Source: Streptomyces pacificus
GTDB taxonomy: Bacteria > Actinomycetota > Actinomycetes > Streptomycetales > Streptomycetaceae
Assembly (NCBI RefSeq): GCF_011766325.1
Contig: NZ_BLLG01000004.1
Span: 1-64,000 of the forward strand
Direction of reading: 5' to 3'
Length of the DNA: 64,000 bases
In this document: one piece after another, positions 28,635 through 37,167 of the stretch
Position numbering within the stretch: position 1 is the stretch's first letter
Layout: each line of letters starts with the position of its first letter
Made by a program: the position numbers and the translations under genes
The notes under the pieces: model-generated
Told to the model about the DNA's origin: nothing
Database searches by the model: none
What the model saw: only the letters and a program-made list of their open reading frames with translations

Positions 28635-30155
28635 TCAGGAGCCCTGCGGCTGGCGCGCGGCGCCCGTGGACAGCCGGGGCCCGGTCGGCAGGAAGGCGGA
28701 CCAGGCCGCCGGTACCGGCACGGGCTCGACATCCTTGTAGCCGAGGCGGTTCTGGGCCTGCTGCGCCTCCTGCCGGCGGGCCTCCCGCTCCTCGGGGGAG
28801 CCGGGGGCCCCGATCCCGGAGTCGTCCGTCGCGCTGTCGCCGTTGGACTGCATGGCATAGCGCAGTCCGGTGTCGGTGACCAGGAAGAGGAAGCCGGAGT
28901 CCGTCCGGGAGCCCTTGAACTGGCGGAAGAGCTGCCCGGAGCCGGGGGTGACGTACGCGCTGCTGGAACCGGTGGGAAGGGTGGCGGGAAACCCGGTGCC
29001 GGCCCAGGTGCTGAGAGTGGTCGAGCCGTCGTCGTCCACCTCGCGCAGGACGTTGCACACGGTGTTGCGGCTTCCCTCGTCCGTGTCGGCCGAGTTGACG
29101 GGTTCGGGCGCGTGCTCGGGCCACTTCTCGTCCTTGCCGAAGGCCGGGCCCGGCCGGATGGCGGCGGGGCTGACCGACTCGGCGTGGCCGTCCTGGTCGA
29201 GGTCTATCAACTCGCGGCTGGCGAGCAGCAGTTTGGCCGTGAAGTCGGTCACGGGCGCCACCCGGCCGCTGAGCACGACATACTGCCGGGCACGGGTCCC
29301 GTCGGTGGCCTTCAGGACCATGCCGACCCTGTTCACGGCGTCCGGAAGGCCGCCGGGGACGCCGGCGGGCCCCCCGGCGCCCGGCACCGTCGGGAACGCG
29401 ATCCTGTCGCCCTTGTGGAGAGTGTCCAGCCAGGCGCCGGAGACACGCTGGGGAGCCCGTTCGTGGCCGACGAGCACCCGCAGGAGCAGTTCGTCCTCGT
29501 CAACGGGGTAGGCCGTGCCCTTGGCGTCGACGATGTAGCGGGTCGCGTCGGGGCCCTCGACGTAGAGCAGTTCCCCACCGCGCAGCCGGTCCGCGCCCTC
29601 GGTCTTCCTCTCCTCGCGCTCGGCGAGGACGAACGCGGCCTTCTGGAGGGCGCGGCCGCCCTCGCCCGGCCGCTCGCAGACCGCCCAGCGCTTGGCGGAC
29701 CCGGCCTCCTTGGCGTCGGGCAGCCGGTCGGGGGCGTAGGGGATGCCGAGGGTGGCGCCGTGCGGGATCTTGCCGTTGTCCAGCACGGACTCGTCGACGT
29801 TGACGACCTTGCCCTTGTCGGGGTCGAGGAGCAGTCTCGCGGACGACATGTTGAGCACCGGGTGGAGCTGCCGCTTCCCGTCGGTCCTCAACACGACGTA
29901 GCGGGTGGTCGACTTGCTGGCGATGATGACGTTCTCGTTGGGGGTGTCCCAGTTCCGCGGGGCCACCGGTTTGAACATGCCCCATGCGCCGAAGACGGCC
30001 AGGATCACCACCGCCACGACGGCCCCCGGAACCACCGCGCGCAGGGGGCGGGGCGCGCCCTCCTCCGACCCCGTCGTGTTCGGCTGCACGAACTGCGCGA
30101 CCAGTCTCCGCTTCGCGAAGGTGTACGCGTTGAGTTCGTCCCGACGTGATGCCAT
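28635..30155 (-). CDS. eccB: Type VII secretion membrane protein EccB
   Basis: A 506-residue core component with a cytoplasmic N-terminus (MASRRDELNAYTFAKRRLVA), one membrane helix (about residues 45-65, VVPGAVVAVVILAVFGAWGMF) and a large outside domain with the repeated beta segments typical of EccB (RYVVLRTDGKRQLHPVLN, RYIVDAKGTAYPVDEDELLL). Two cysteines (CERPGEG and TVCNVLRE) may form the family's disulfide. The frame is open upstream to 31517, but ATG at 30155 gives the standard N-terminus. It is divergent from eccE. Confidence 0.95.
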   Translation of the reverse strand: MASRRDELNAYTFAKRRLVAQFVQPNTTGSEEGAPRPLRAVVPGAVVAVVILAVFGAWGMFKPVAPRNWDTPNENVIIASKSTTRYVVLRTDGKRQLHPVLNMSSARLLLDPDKGKVVNVDESVLDNGKIPHGATLGIPYAPDRLPDAKEAGSAKRWAVCERPGEGGRALQKAAFVLAEREERKTEGADRLRGGELLYVEGPDATRYIVDAKGTAYPVDEDELLLRVLVGHERAPQRVSGAWLDTLHKGDRIAFPTVPGAGGPAGVPGGLPDAVNRVGMVLKATDGTRARQYVVLSGRVAPVTDFTAKLLLASRELIDLDQDGHAESVSPAAIRPGPAFGKDEKWPEHAPEPVNSADTDEGSRNTVCNVLREVDDDGSTTLSTWAGTGFPATLPTGSSSAYVTPGSGQLFRQFKGSRTDSGFLFLVTDTGLRYAMQSNGDSATDDSGIGAPGSPEEREARRQEAQQAQNRLGYKDVEPVPVPAAWSAFLPTGPRLSTGAARQPQGS

Positions 30156-30308
30156 CTGTCCGCTGTCCCTCTCCCCGTCGGGCGACCGGGAATCCACCCC
30201 CGTGCCGGGGCCCGCCGCCGCACAGCCCCCTACTATGCCTGCCGGCGCCCGCGCCCCTACCCTCAGGTAGGGTGATCGCCCGGTCAACGCCCGCGGGGGG
30301 ATCGGCAC
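30156..30308. promoter_or_regulatory. Divergent eccB/eccE promoter region with palindrome
   Basis: A perfect inverted repeat CCCTACC-CTCA-GGTAGGG (30255-30272) overlaps a plus-strand -10-like TAGGGT (30268-30273). On the minus strand the same palindrome offers TAGGGG. An overlapping divergent promoter/operator is likely; no known regulator site was matched. Confidence 0.5.
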
Positions 30309-31670
30309 ATGCGGACACGAGGGGGCAACGCGGCGATGGGGACGGCGACTCGCTCGCGACGGGGGCGTACTTCCCGGGGGAACCGCGGGACTTCCCGGCG
30401 GCAACGCGGCAACGCCCCCTCGCACGAGACCCCCCCGGCCCCTCGGGCAGCGGTCACTCCGCGGCCCCTGGCCGGTTCCGGCCGTACCGGCCCGTTCTCG
30501 TTGCGGCAGTTGGTGCTCGTGGAGCTGGCCCTCGCGCTGGTCCTGGCGGGTGTCATGGCGGGCGGTCTGTGGCTGGTCCCCGTCTGCTCCGTCGCCGCGG
30601 CCCTGCTGCTGCTCGCGGTGCTGCGGCGGCGCGGTCAGGCGCTGCCGGACTGGCTTTCCACCGCCCTCGGGCTGCGGGCACGCCGCCGGGCCGCCGGGCC
30701 CGCCGGCGCGGACGCGGATCCCTCGCTTGCGCCCCTGGCGGAAGCCGCGCCCGGTGTACGCCCGTTCACCTATGTGGACCGCGACCGCCGGACGGTCGGC
30801 ATGCTCGGGGACGGCTCGTTCCTCACCGCCGTCGTACGCGTCGAGGCGAGTGGTTCCGGGCTGCGGCCGGCGTTCGGGGCCCGGGCCCTGCCGATGGCGC
30901 TGCTGGGCGGCGCGCTGCGGGTCGACGACATCACCGTGGAGTCGGTGCAGCTGGTCCAGCAGGTGCGTTCCGCGCCCGCGCCGCATCTGCCTCAGCGGTC
31001 GGTCGCACGGCTGTCCTACGGCCCGCTGCAGGAGCGCACGGGTGCTCCCGCGCTGAGGATGACCTGGGTGGCCGTGCGGCTGGACCCGGAACTCTGCCGG
31101 GAGGCCGTCGAGGCCCGGGGCGGTGGCGTGGAGGGTGCGCAGCGCTGTCTGGTGCGGGTGGCCGACCATCTGGCGAGCCGGCTCACCGGGGCCGGTTTCC
31201 GGTCGCTGGTCCTGGACCAGGAGGAGCTCAACTCCGCCATCGCGACGGCCGTCTGCGCCAGCCCCCGGGCCGCGGCCCGCGCGGGCCGGCCGGGTGCGGC
31301 GGTCCAGCGCCGCACCGCAGAGACCTCGCGGGTCTGGCGCTGCGACGACCGCTGGCACACGACGTACGCCGTCGGCCGCTGGCCGGAGTTGGGGTACGGT
31401 GCGCAGCCGCTGCCCGCACTCGTGTCGGCGCTGACCTCGGCCCCGGCCTACGCGACCACCTTCAGCCTCGGTCTGCGGCGCGGTACGCGGCAGGGAGCGC
31501 TGGTGATGAGCGGACATCTACGGATCACGGGCGCCTCGGACACCGAACTGGTCGGGGTGCGACGGGAGCTGGAGCAGGCCGCGCGGTCCGCCGGGGTCGG
31601 TCTGCTGCGGCTGGACCGCGAGCAACTGCCGGGGGCGCTGGCGACGATACCGCTGGGGGGTACGCGATGA
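30309..31670 (+). CDS. eccE: Type VII secretion protein EccE
   Basis: A 453-residue protein. A basic, low-complexity N-terminus of about 60 residues precedes two membrane helices (about 68-103, LVLVELALALVLAGVMAGGL and LVPVCSVAAALLLLAVL), followed by a soluble domain of the EccE type. ATG at 30309 is used; the ATG at 30336 (GAGGGGGCAA ahead of it) is an equally possible start and would remove nine residues. Its stop overlaps the next start (ATGA). EccE sits at the edge of the ESX membrane complex in mycobacteria. Confidence 0.85.
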   Translation: MRTRGGNAAMGTATRSRRGRTSRGNRGTSRRQRGNAPSHETPPAPRAAVTPRPLAGSGRTGPFSLRQLVLVELALALVLAGVMAGGLWLVPVCSVAAALLLLAVLRRRGQALPDWLSTALGLRARRRAAGPAGADADPSLAPLAEAAPGVRPFTYVDRDRRTVGMLGDGSFLTAVVRVEASGSGLRPAFGARALPMALLGGALRVDDITVESVQLVQQVRSAPAPHLPQRSVARLSYGPLQERTGAPALRMTWVAVRLDPELCREAVEARGGGVEGAQRCLVRVADHLASRLTGAGFRSLVLDQEELNSAIATAVCASPRAAARAGRPGAAVQRRTAETSRVWRCDDRWHTTYAVGRWPELGYGAQPLPALVSALTSAPAYATTFSLGLRRGTRQGALVMSGHLRITGASDTELVGVRRELEQAARSAGVGLLRLDREQLPGALATIPLGGTR

Positions 31671-32425
31671 CGGGCACGGGCTCAGATTCGGGTGCGGGTA
31701 CGGCTGCGGGTGCGGCTGCGGGCTCCGCACGCATGCTCAGGGGGCTGTTCGGCCCCCGGCATCCGGGGCACACCATGGCGGTGGAGGACCTGGGCGCCCT
31801 GGCCCTGCCGGTAGGCGACGACGGCGTGGTGATCGGGGAGGACGCCGAGGGCCGGCCCCGGATGGTGGGCTTCCACCGTTCGACTCCGTACGAGGTGCTG
31901 CTGATCGGCGGCCTCTGGACGGCGCAGGTGCTGGCGCTGCGCGCGGCCGGTACGGGCGCCCGGGTGGCGGTGGAGACCGGCCGGGCGCAGGCGTGGACGG
32001 CACTGGCGCAGGCGGCGGGGGCGGGCCTGGAGTGCATCACGCTCCACGACGTGGGGCGCGTGCCGCCGATGGGTGCCACGGTGGGCAGTCCGGTGGTGGT
32101 CGTCCGGGACTGCGGAATGCGCCCTCCGCGCGGCCGTGTGGTGTCGTCGCCGTGGCAGTCGGTGCTGACGCTGCTCCCCTATCTGAGCCCGGTGGCGCCC
32201 CGCCTGCTGCGGGACGCGACGCTGGTGGGAGTGCAGCGGGTGTCGCCGCAGGAGGCCGAGCAGATCGGGCGGATCCTCGGGCTCCGCCGGGCGGAGAGCG
32301 ACGCCCTTCCCACGCTCGCCGACGGGGTGACGCTGTGGGTCTCGGGGCGCGAGCGCCATTGGGTGATGACGGGCGGGACGGACGCCGAGACGGGGCTGCT
32401 CGGTGTGGCCCGCAGGGTCGACTGA
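31667..32425 (+). CDS. ESX-locus accessory protein, unknown function
   Basis: A 252-residue protein that starts within the eccE stop (ATGA overlap, ATG 31667), so it is translationally coupled to eccE. After an Ala/Gly-rich head come a hydrophobic-patterned alpha/beta domain (HRSTPYEVLLIGGLWTAQVL, VAVETGRAQAWTALAQAAG, SPVVVVRDCG) and a C-terminal part RHWVMTGGTDAETGLLGVARR. There are no membrane helices or clear enzymatic motifs. It is the last gene before bldB. Coupling suggests it works with EccE at the cytoplasmic face; that is inference. Confidence 0.75.
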   Translation: MTGTGSDSGAGTAAGAAAGSARMLRGLFGPRHPGHTMAVEDLGALALPVGDDGVVIGEDAEGRPRMVGFHRSTPYEVLLIGGLWTAQVLALRAAGTGARVAVETGRAQAWTALAQAAGAGLECITLHDVGRVPPMGATVGSPVVVVRDCGMRPPRGRVVSSPWQSVLTLLPYLSPVAPRLLRDATLVGVQRVSPQEAEQIGRILGLRRAESDALPTLADGVTLWVSGRERHWVMTGGTDAETGLLGVARRVD

Positions 32426-32537
32426 CGTCGGGACCCGACCGGCGCTCGCCCCTTCCGGTGTCTCACGGGGCCCGGCCTCCTCCGGCGGTGGTCGTGGGCT
32501 CGGTCCACAGGCGGATGTGGACCTGAACAAGCCTCGA

Positions 32538-32543
32538 TAGGAT
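32538..32543 (+). promoter_or_regulatory. Candidate bldB -10 box
   Basis: TAGGAT lies 126 nt upstream of the bldB ATG, in the gap after the ESX accessory gene. No convincing -35 at 17-18 nt. It would give a leader of about 120 nt. Confidence 0.35.
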
Positions 32544-32669
32544 GCCCGTGTGACCCGGGCAGCATCGCGGCAGGCGACCCTCGCCGGGGATCCCGCGGGG
32601 GAGGACGGGGCCAGGAGCTGGCCCTTTCGGGTCACTTCGACTCGGCACCAGCGAGAGGAAGCATGACGC

Positions 32670-32903
32670 ATGGGGAGCGCCCAGGAGAAGGAAGAGCTGT
32701 ACGCCCTCGATATCTCCGGCGTCGAGTGGCACGGTGCGCCCGGCACCAGCCCGGACGAGGAGCGGGTCGAGATCGCGCATCTGCCCGGCGGCGCGGTGGC
32801 GATGAGGTCGTCGCTTGAGCCGGAGACCGTGCTGCGTTATACGGAGGCCGAGTGGCGGGCCTTTGTACTCGGCGCCCGGGACGGGGAGTTCGACCTGCGC
32901 TGA
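32670..32903 (+). CDS. bldB: BldB-type developmental regulator (DUF397 family)
   Basis: A 77-residue acidic protein; an in-frame TGA just upstream fixes the ATG at 32670, with GAGAGGAA ahead. The C-terminal part matches the small actinobacterial DUF397 family: VEIAHLPGGAVAMR, then a run to TEAEWRAFVLGARDGEFD. BldB of S. coelicolor, a dimeric protein needed for aerial growth, antibiotic production and catabolite control, belongs to this family and lies in the same ESX locus. No DNA-binding motif is obvious. Identity rests on family plus context; a plain DUF397 paralogue is the alternative. Confidence 0.82.
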   Translation: MGSAQEKEELYALDISGVEWHGAPGTSPDEERVEIAHLPGGAVAMRSSLEPETVLRYTEAEWRAFVLGARDGEFDLR

Positions 32904-32945
32904 GGTCTCCCGGGCGGGAGCGGCCCACGGACCGGACGGACGGGC

Positions 32946-32989
32946 CGGGCAGCCTCGACCGCGCCGTGCGCCCCGGCCGAGGCTGCCCG
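32946..32989 (+). terminator. bldB terminator hairpin
   Basis: CGGGCAGCCTCG (32946-32957) pairs perfectly with CGAGGCTGCCCG (32978-32989), 43 nt after the bldB stop; 20-nt loop. Confidence 0.75.
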
Positions 32990-33101
32990 CGGGACCGGCG
33001 CCGCAGCGGGTGTGTCGTACGTGCCGGGGGCGGGCCGGCCGGGGCCGATGCGGACGAAGTGCGCTCGGCACGACGACCGACGGCTCGCGTCGAAGGCTCG
33101 C

Positions 33102-33156
33102 GGTCGACGGCAGTACGGTCGACGGCAGTACGGGTGGCGGCAGTACGGGTGGCGGG
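33102..33156. repeat. 15-bp tandem repeat upstream of the EspI-like gene
   Basis: Units GGTCGACGGCAGTAC (33102-33116, 33117-33131, identical), GGGTGGCGGCAGTAC (33132-33146) and a partial fourth. It lies non-coding between bldB and the next promoter-like box. Confidence 0.65.
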
Positions 33157-33476
33157 GGACCACGGCCCGTGCCGATCCTGTGCAGCCGCATCCCGCGGTC
33201 GCCGGTGGTGATCCCGTCGGCCCGTCACATTCTGTCGTCCGCCGGGGACATGGCACAGCGGAGGGGTGATCGTTGACGCGGTGGACGGTCGCAAGGCGCG
33301 CTCCGGCCTGCCGTACCGTCGGTGTCGGCGATTAGGGTGGGCCGGGGCGCAGCGAAGTCTCGCGGACAGGGCGGACAGGTGCGCGGCGCCGTACGGGGGA
33401 GAGCCGGCCGGGCCGGTGTCGGACACGGTCGCCCCCACCCACCACGGCACGAGGGCGCTCGACCACAGGAGGCACA

Positions 33477-36400
33477 GTGAACGGCGATCGGGACGAGATC
33501 CGCGGTGGCTGGGACCCGCCCGTCGACGATCAGTCCGACGCGGAGCCCGCGGAGATGACGGGCGAGTTCACCATCGACTACACCCCGCCCGCCTGGTACA
33601 CGCAGAACGCATCGGGGGGCGCATCGGGGGGCTCTGCCCTGCAGGGGACGGCGCCCTCCCCACCGCCAGGGCCGCCGTCCGGGCCGCCGGTGGTGCTGCC
33701 CGGTCTTCCTCCGGGCAGCGGATCCGGGCCGGGCCGGCCTCCGGCGGAGCCCGACCCGGCGCAGCAGGGGGCGAACGCACCCTCCACCCCGGCGCACCCC
33801 AGGGAGGAGGCTCCGTCCGGCGATCCGGCGCCCGACCACGCCTCCGGGCGGATCGCGGCAGGGGGTGGGGGCCACGATCCTGCTCATCCGGTCGAGGAGG
33901 CCCCGGCCGAGGAGGCTCACGCGGTTTCCGGCAGCCCGGCGGCGCAGCCGTTCGACAGCGGCTTCGAGAGCGGGGCGACCATGCGGTTCTCCCCCGCCGC
34001 TCTCCAGCGTGAGATCGCGGAGCGCGACGCCGCGGCCGCCGCCTCGGGTACCGGCCCGGCCGCGCGAGGGGAGACAGGTGGGGCCGAGGGGACTCCGCCC
34101 CCGGCAGCCGGGGCCGATCGCCCGGACGAACCGGCGCCCGTGAACGCACCCGAGGCGCCCGGTGGGCCCCAGGACCCGGACGGGCCCGGTGTCGAGGGCC
34201 ACGACGACAACGCGGCCGGCACCGTTCGGGAAGCCTCCGCTGCCGGGCAACGGCACGGCGACGGGGGCGGCGCCCAGGACGGCGCGGAGGCCGCGGACGA
34301 GTACCGGGGCGCCGCCCACGGCGAGCGAGAGTCGGCGGACGCCGCCCGGGACGCGACCGGGGCCGGCGAGCGGTACGGCATCGCGCCGGATGCCGCACCG
34401 GCCGGGACCGCGCCGGGCACCGCGCCGTCCGGTGCGACTGCGACCGAGCTCGCTTCGGCCGAGCCGGGACCCGCCGACGCCGCCCAGGCAGGGGTACCGC
34501 GGGACGGCACTTTCCCGACCGCGCCGCAAGGCAGCCGCCCGCTTCCGGCCACCGCACCGCCCTGGGTACCGGGCACCGGCATCCCGCAGGACCGCAGCAG
34601 CGTGCCACCGCTGCCGTCCGCCTACCCACCCGCCGATCCGACCGCGGCACCCCAGTGGCCCGTGCAGAACCGACCCATGGATCGGCCTGCGGATCAGCTG
34701 TCGGCGGGGGGCACCCGGCAGCCGTCGTCCCCCTCGGGGGCACCCGATCAGCCCGGGGGCCAGGGCTTTCCCCCACCGGGCAGCCCACACCGGCAGCCCG
34801 GGGGCCCGGGGGGCGGTCACGGGTTCCCCGAGCCCCCGCACACGCAGCACCCCCGGCACGCCCAGCACGCCCAGCACGCCCAGCACGCCCAGCAACCGCA
34901 GCAACCGCAGCAACCGCAGCAACCGCAACAGGCCGCGCCGCACTTCGACCCGGCCGCACCGCAGGCCGGTTACGGCTTCCCTCCCCCGGCGCACGGCCCG
35001 GACCCGTCCCCTGCGCGGCAGCCCGGCGCTCCGCTGCCACCGGCCGCCCCTGCTCCCGGGACCCGGCCTCCCCAGGGCGGCAGCGGATTCCCGCACGACG
35101 GTTACGGCTACCCCCCGCCGCCCCTGCGGCCCGGCGGCCCGGGGCCGATACCGCCCCAGGCCCCCCAGAGCGGGCCGCCACCGCACGCCCCCGGCCCAAC
35201 CCGTCATCAACCGCCGGCCCGGCAGGGCCGAGCACAGGGACAGCCGCACCCTCACGGGCAGGCTCAGCAGCCCCCGGCCGCCCCGGTCGACCCCCGCACG
35301 GGTGGGGGCTGGCCCCAGCCGGTCGCACACGACCAACGCCAGCGCTCGGTGCCGGGCGCACCGCTCGGGTACACGGCGGCGGTGGAGCTGTCCTCCGACC
35401 GTCTGCTGCGGAACGCCAAGCCCAAGGCCAGGTCCAGCCGCAACCCCTCCGGCTCGAGCCGGTTCAGGATCGGCGGCAAGAAGGAGGAGGCCGAGCGTCA
35501 GCGCAAGCTCGAACTGATCCGCACCCCGGTGCTCTCCTGCTACCGGATCGCGGTCATCAGCCTCAAGGGCGGCGTCGGCAAGACGACGACCACCACCGCG
35601 CTCGGCGCCACCCTGGCCACCGAGCGCCAGGACAAGATCCTGGCCATCGACGCCAACCCGGACGCGGGCACGCTCGGGCGCCGGGTGCGGCGCGAGACCG
35701 GCGCGACCATCCGCGACCTGGTCCAGGCGATCCCGTACCTCAACTCCTACATGGACATCCGCCGGTTCACCTCGCAGGCGCCCTCCGGTCTGGAGATCAT
35801 CGCCAATGACGTGGACCCCGCCGTGTCGACCACGTTCAACGACGAGGACTACCGCCGGGCGATCGACGTGCTGGGCAGGCAGTACCCGGTCATCCTCACC
35901 GACTCGGGTACGGGTCTGCTCTACAGCGCGATGCGCGGCGTACTGGACCTCGCCGACCAGCTGATCATCATCTCCACACCCTCCGTGGACGGCGCGAGCA
36001 GCGCGAGCACGACGCTCGACTGGCTTTCGGCGCACGGCTACGCGGAACTGGTTCAGCGGTCGATCACCGTGATCTCGGGTGTCCGGGAGACCGGCAAGAT
36101 GATCAAGGTCGAGGACATCGTCCAGCACTTCGAGACCCGCTGCCGCGGTGTCGTGGTCGTACCGTTCGACGAGCATCTGTCCGCGGGCGCGGAGGTCGAC
36201 CTGGACATGATGCGCCCGAAGACGCGCGAGGCCTACTTCAACCTGTCGGCGATGGTCGCCGAGGACTTCACACGGGCTCAGCAGGCCCAGGGGCTATGGA
36301 CCTCCGCAGGCCAGGGTCACCAGCCACCGCACGTGGCACCGCCGATGCCCGGCCAGCCGCACGGAGGGCCTCCGCAGCACCCCGGTCAGCCGGGCAACCC

Positions 36401-36959
36401 GCCGCGGCCCGGCCAGCCGTACGGAGGGCCTCCGCAGGCCGGACCGATGTACGCGCCGAACCCCGGGCGACCGCAGCACCCCGGCCATCCTCCCCAGTAC
36501 CCCGGTCGGCCGGGCGGCCCGCCGCAGCAGGGAGCCCTGCCTCCGCAACCCCCCGGCCACCCCCCGCAGTACCCCGGTCAGGCCCATCAGCCGGGTGGTC
36601 AGCCTCCGTTCGAGGGACAGGCGGGCCACGTCGGTCGGCACCCGTACGGCGGACCCGTGCCTGGTGCACAGCAGCAGTGGCGGCAGGCACCACCCTCGCA
36701 GGGGCCGTCGGCCCCGCACCCGGCCGGTCCGCCGGCCGGGCAACCGGGCGGCACCGCCCTCCCGGTACGGCCGGAACAGCCGGCGCAGCCGGGCGCGTAC
36801 CCGGAGAGGCCGGCGCAGCCGGGTCGGCCACCGGCGCAGGGCGGGGCGCCCGGTCAGCCCGGCCAGGGTGAAACCCAGGAACGGGTGCCCCCTGCCGGTG
36901 GCGGCCACGGCCATCCCCGACCGCAGCCGCCGACGGCACCGCCGGCCTCTCAGCAGTAG
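33477..36959 (+). CDS. EspI-like ParA/MinD-family ATPase with long proline-rich arms
   Basis: An 1160-residue protein; GTG at 33477 follows a strong AGGAGG. Residues 1 to about 630 are low complexity (Pro, Gly, Ala) with a His/Gln tandem repeat ([20 protein letters not shown] 34856-34930). A ParA-type ATPase follows at about 685-950: deviant Walker A KGGVGKTT (K697-T704), [22 protein letters not shown]. The last 200 residues are repeats of Pro-Gly-Gln-Pro type. In mycobacteria the proline-rich P-loop protein EspI, which restrains ESX-1 when ATP is low, has this build. A regulatory or positioning role for the ESX machine is inferred. A perfect terminator follows. Confidence 0.85.
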   Translation: MNGDRDEIRGGWDPPVDDQSDAEPAEMTGEFTIDYTPPAWYTQNASGGASGGSALQGTAPSPPPGPPSGPPVVLPGLPPGSGSGPGRPPAEPDPAQQGANAPSTPAHPREEAPSGDPAPDHASGRIAAGGGGHDPAHPVEEAPAEEAHAVSGSPAAQPFDSGFESGATMRFSPAALQREIAERDAAAAASGTGPAARGETGGAEGTPPPAAGADRPDEPAPVNAPEAPGGPQDPDGPGVEGHDDNAAGTVREASAAGQRHGDGGGAQDGAEAADEYRGAAHGERESADAARDATGAGERYGIAPDAAPAGTAPGTAPSGATATELASAEPGPADAAQAGVPRDGTFPTAPQGSRPLPATAPPWVPGTGIPQDRSSVPPLPSAYPPADPTAAPQWPVQNRPMDRPADQLSAGGTRQPSSPSGAPDQPGGQGFPPPGSPHRQPGGPGGGHGFPEPPHTQHPRHAQHAQHAQHAQQPQQPQQPQQPQQAAPHFDPAAPQAGYGFPPPAHGPDPSPARQPGAPLPPAAPAPGTRPPQGGSGFPHDGYGYPPPPLRPGGPGPIPPQAPQSGPPPHAPGPTRHQPPARQGRAQGQPHPHGQAQQPPAAPVDPRTGGGWPQPVAHDQRQRSVPGAPLGYTAAVELSSDRLLRNAKPKARSSRNPSGSSRFRIGGKKEEAERQRKLELIRTPVLSCYRIAVISLKGGVGKTTTTTALGATLATERQDKILAIDANPDAGTLGRRVRRETGATIRDLVQAIPYLNSYMDIRRFTSQAPSGLEIIANDVDPAVSTTFNDEDYRRAIDVLGRQYPVILTDSGTGLLYSAMRGVLDLADQLIIISTPSVDGASSASTTLDWLSAHGYAELVQRSITVISGVRETGKMIKVEDIVQHFETRCRGVVVVPFDEHLSAGAEVDLDMMRPKTREAYFNLSAMVAEDFTRAQQAQGLWTSAGQGHQPPHVAPPMPGQPHGGPPQHPGQPGNPPRPGQPYGGPPQAGPMYAPNPGRPQHPGHPPQYPGRPGGPPQQGALPPQPPGHPPQYPGQAHQPGGQPPFEGQAGHVGRHPYGGPVPGAQQQWRQAPPSQGPSAPHPAGPPAGQPGGTALPVRPEQPAQPGAYPERPAQPGRPPAQGGAPGQPGQGETQERVPPAGGGHGHPRPQPPTAPPASQQ
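34856..34930 (+). repeat. Nine-base tandem repeats coding His-Ala-Gln and Gln-Pro-Gln
   Basis: Inside the ATPase gene: about five CACGCCCAG units followed by about five CAACCGCAG units, all in frame. Length is probably variable between strains. Confidence 0.8.
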
Positions 36960-36983
36960 GGCGTCAACGCTTCGGACCAATGA

Positions 36984-37014
36984 GGGCTCGCACCGTGCTC
37001 CACGGTGCGAGCCC
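36984..37014 (+). terminator. Terminator of the EspI-like ATPase gene
   Basis: GGGCTCGCACCGTG (36984-36997) and its exact complement (37001-37014) with a 3-nt loop, 24 nt after the stop. A very strong hairpin. Confidence 0.85.
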
Positions 37015-37167
37015 CTGCCACTTCACGCAGTCCACAGGGGTTCTGACGCGGCGTCACTGCGTCGTTGACTCGTCTGGACCACGCTGATAGACCTTCGCAT
37101 CACCAGTGGGCGCCCAGACGATCCACGTGCCTCCTCCACGCGAGCTACGACGCGAGGTCAACGTCCT

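Larger units (their letters stand above)
32904..33476. other. Gap between bldB and the EspI-like ATPase gene
   Basis: 573 bases without a credible gene. It holds the bldB terminator (32946-32989), a 15-bp tandem repeat (33102-33156) and a -10-like TAGGGT (33333-33338) about 140 nt before the next start. The open frames on both strands lack codon character. Confidence 0.55.

Noticed and set aside
34856..34930. Short tandem units considered as a CRISPR array
   Set aside because: Nine-base units without spacers, in frame inside a coding gene, and no cas genes.
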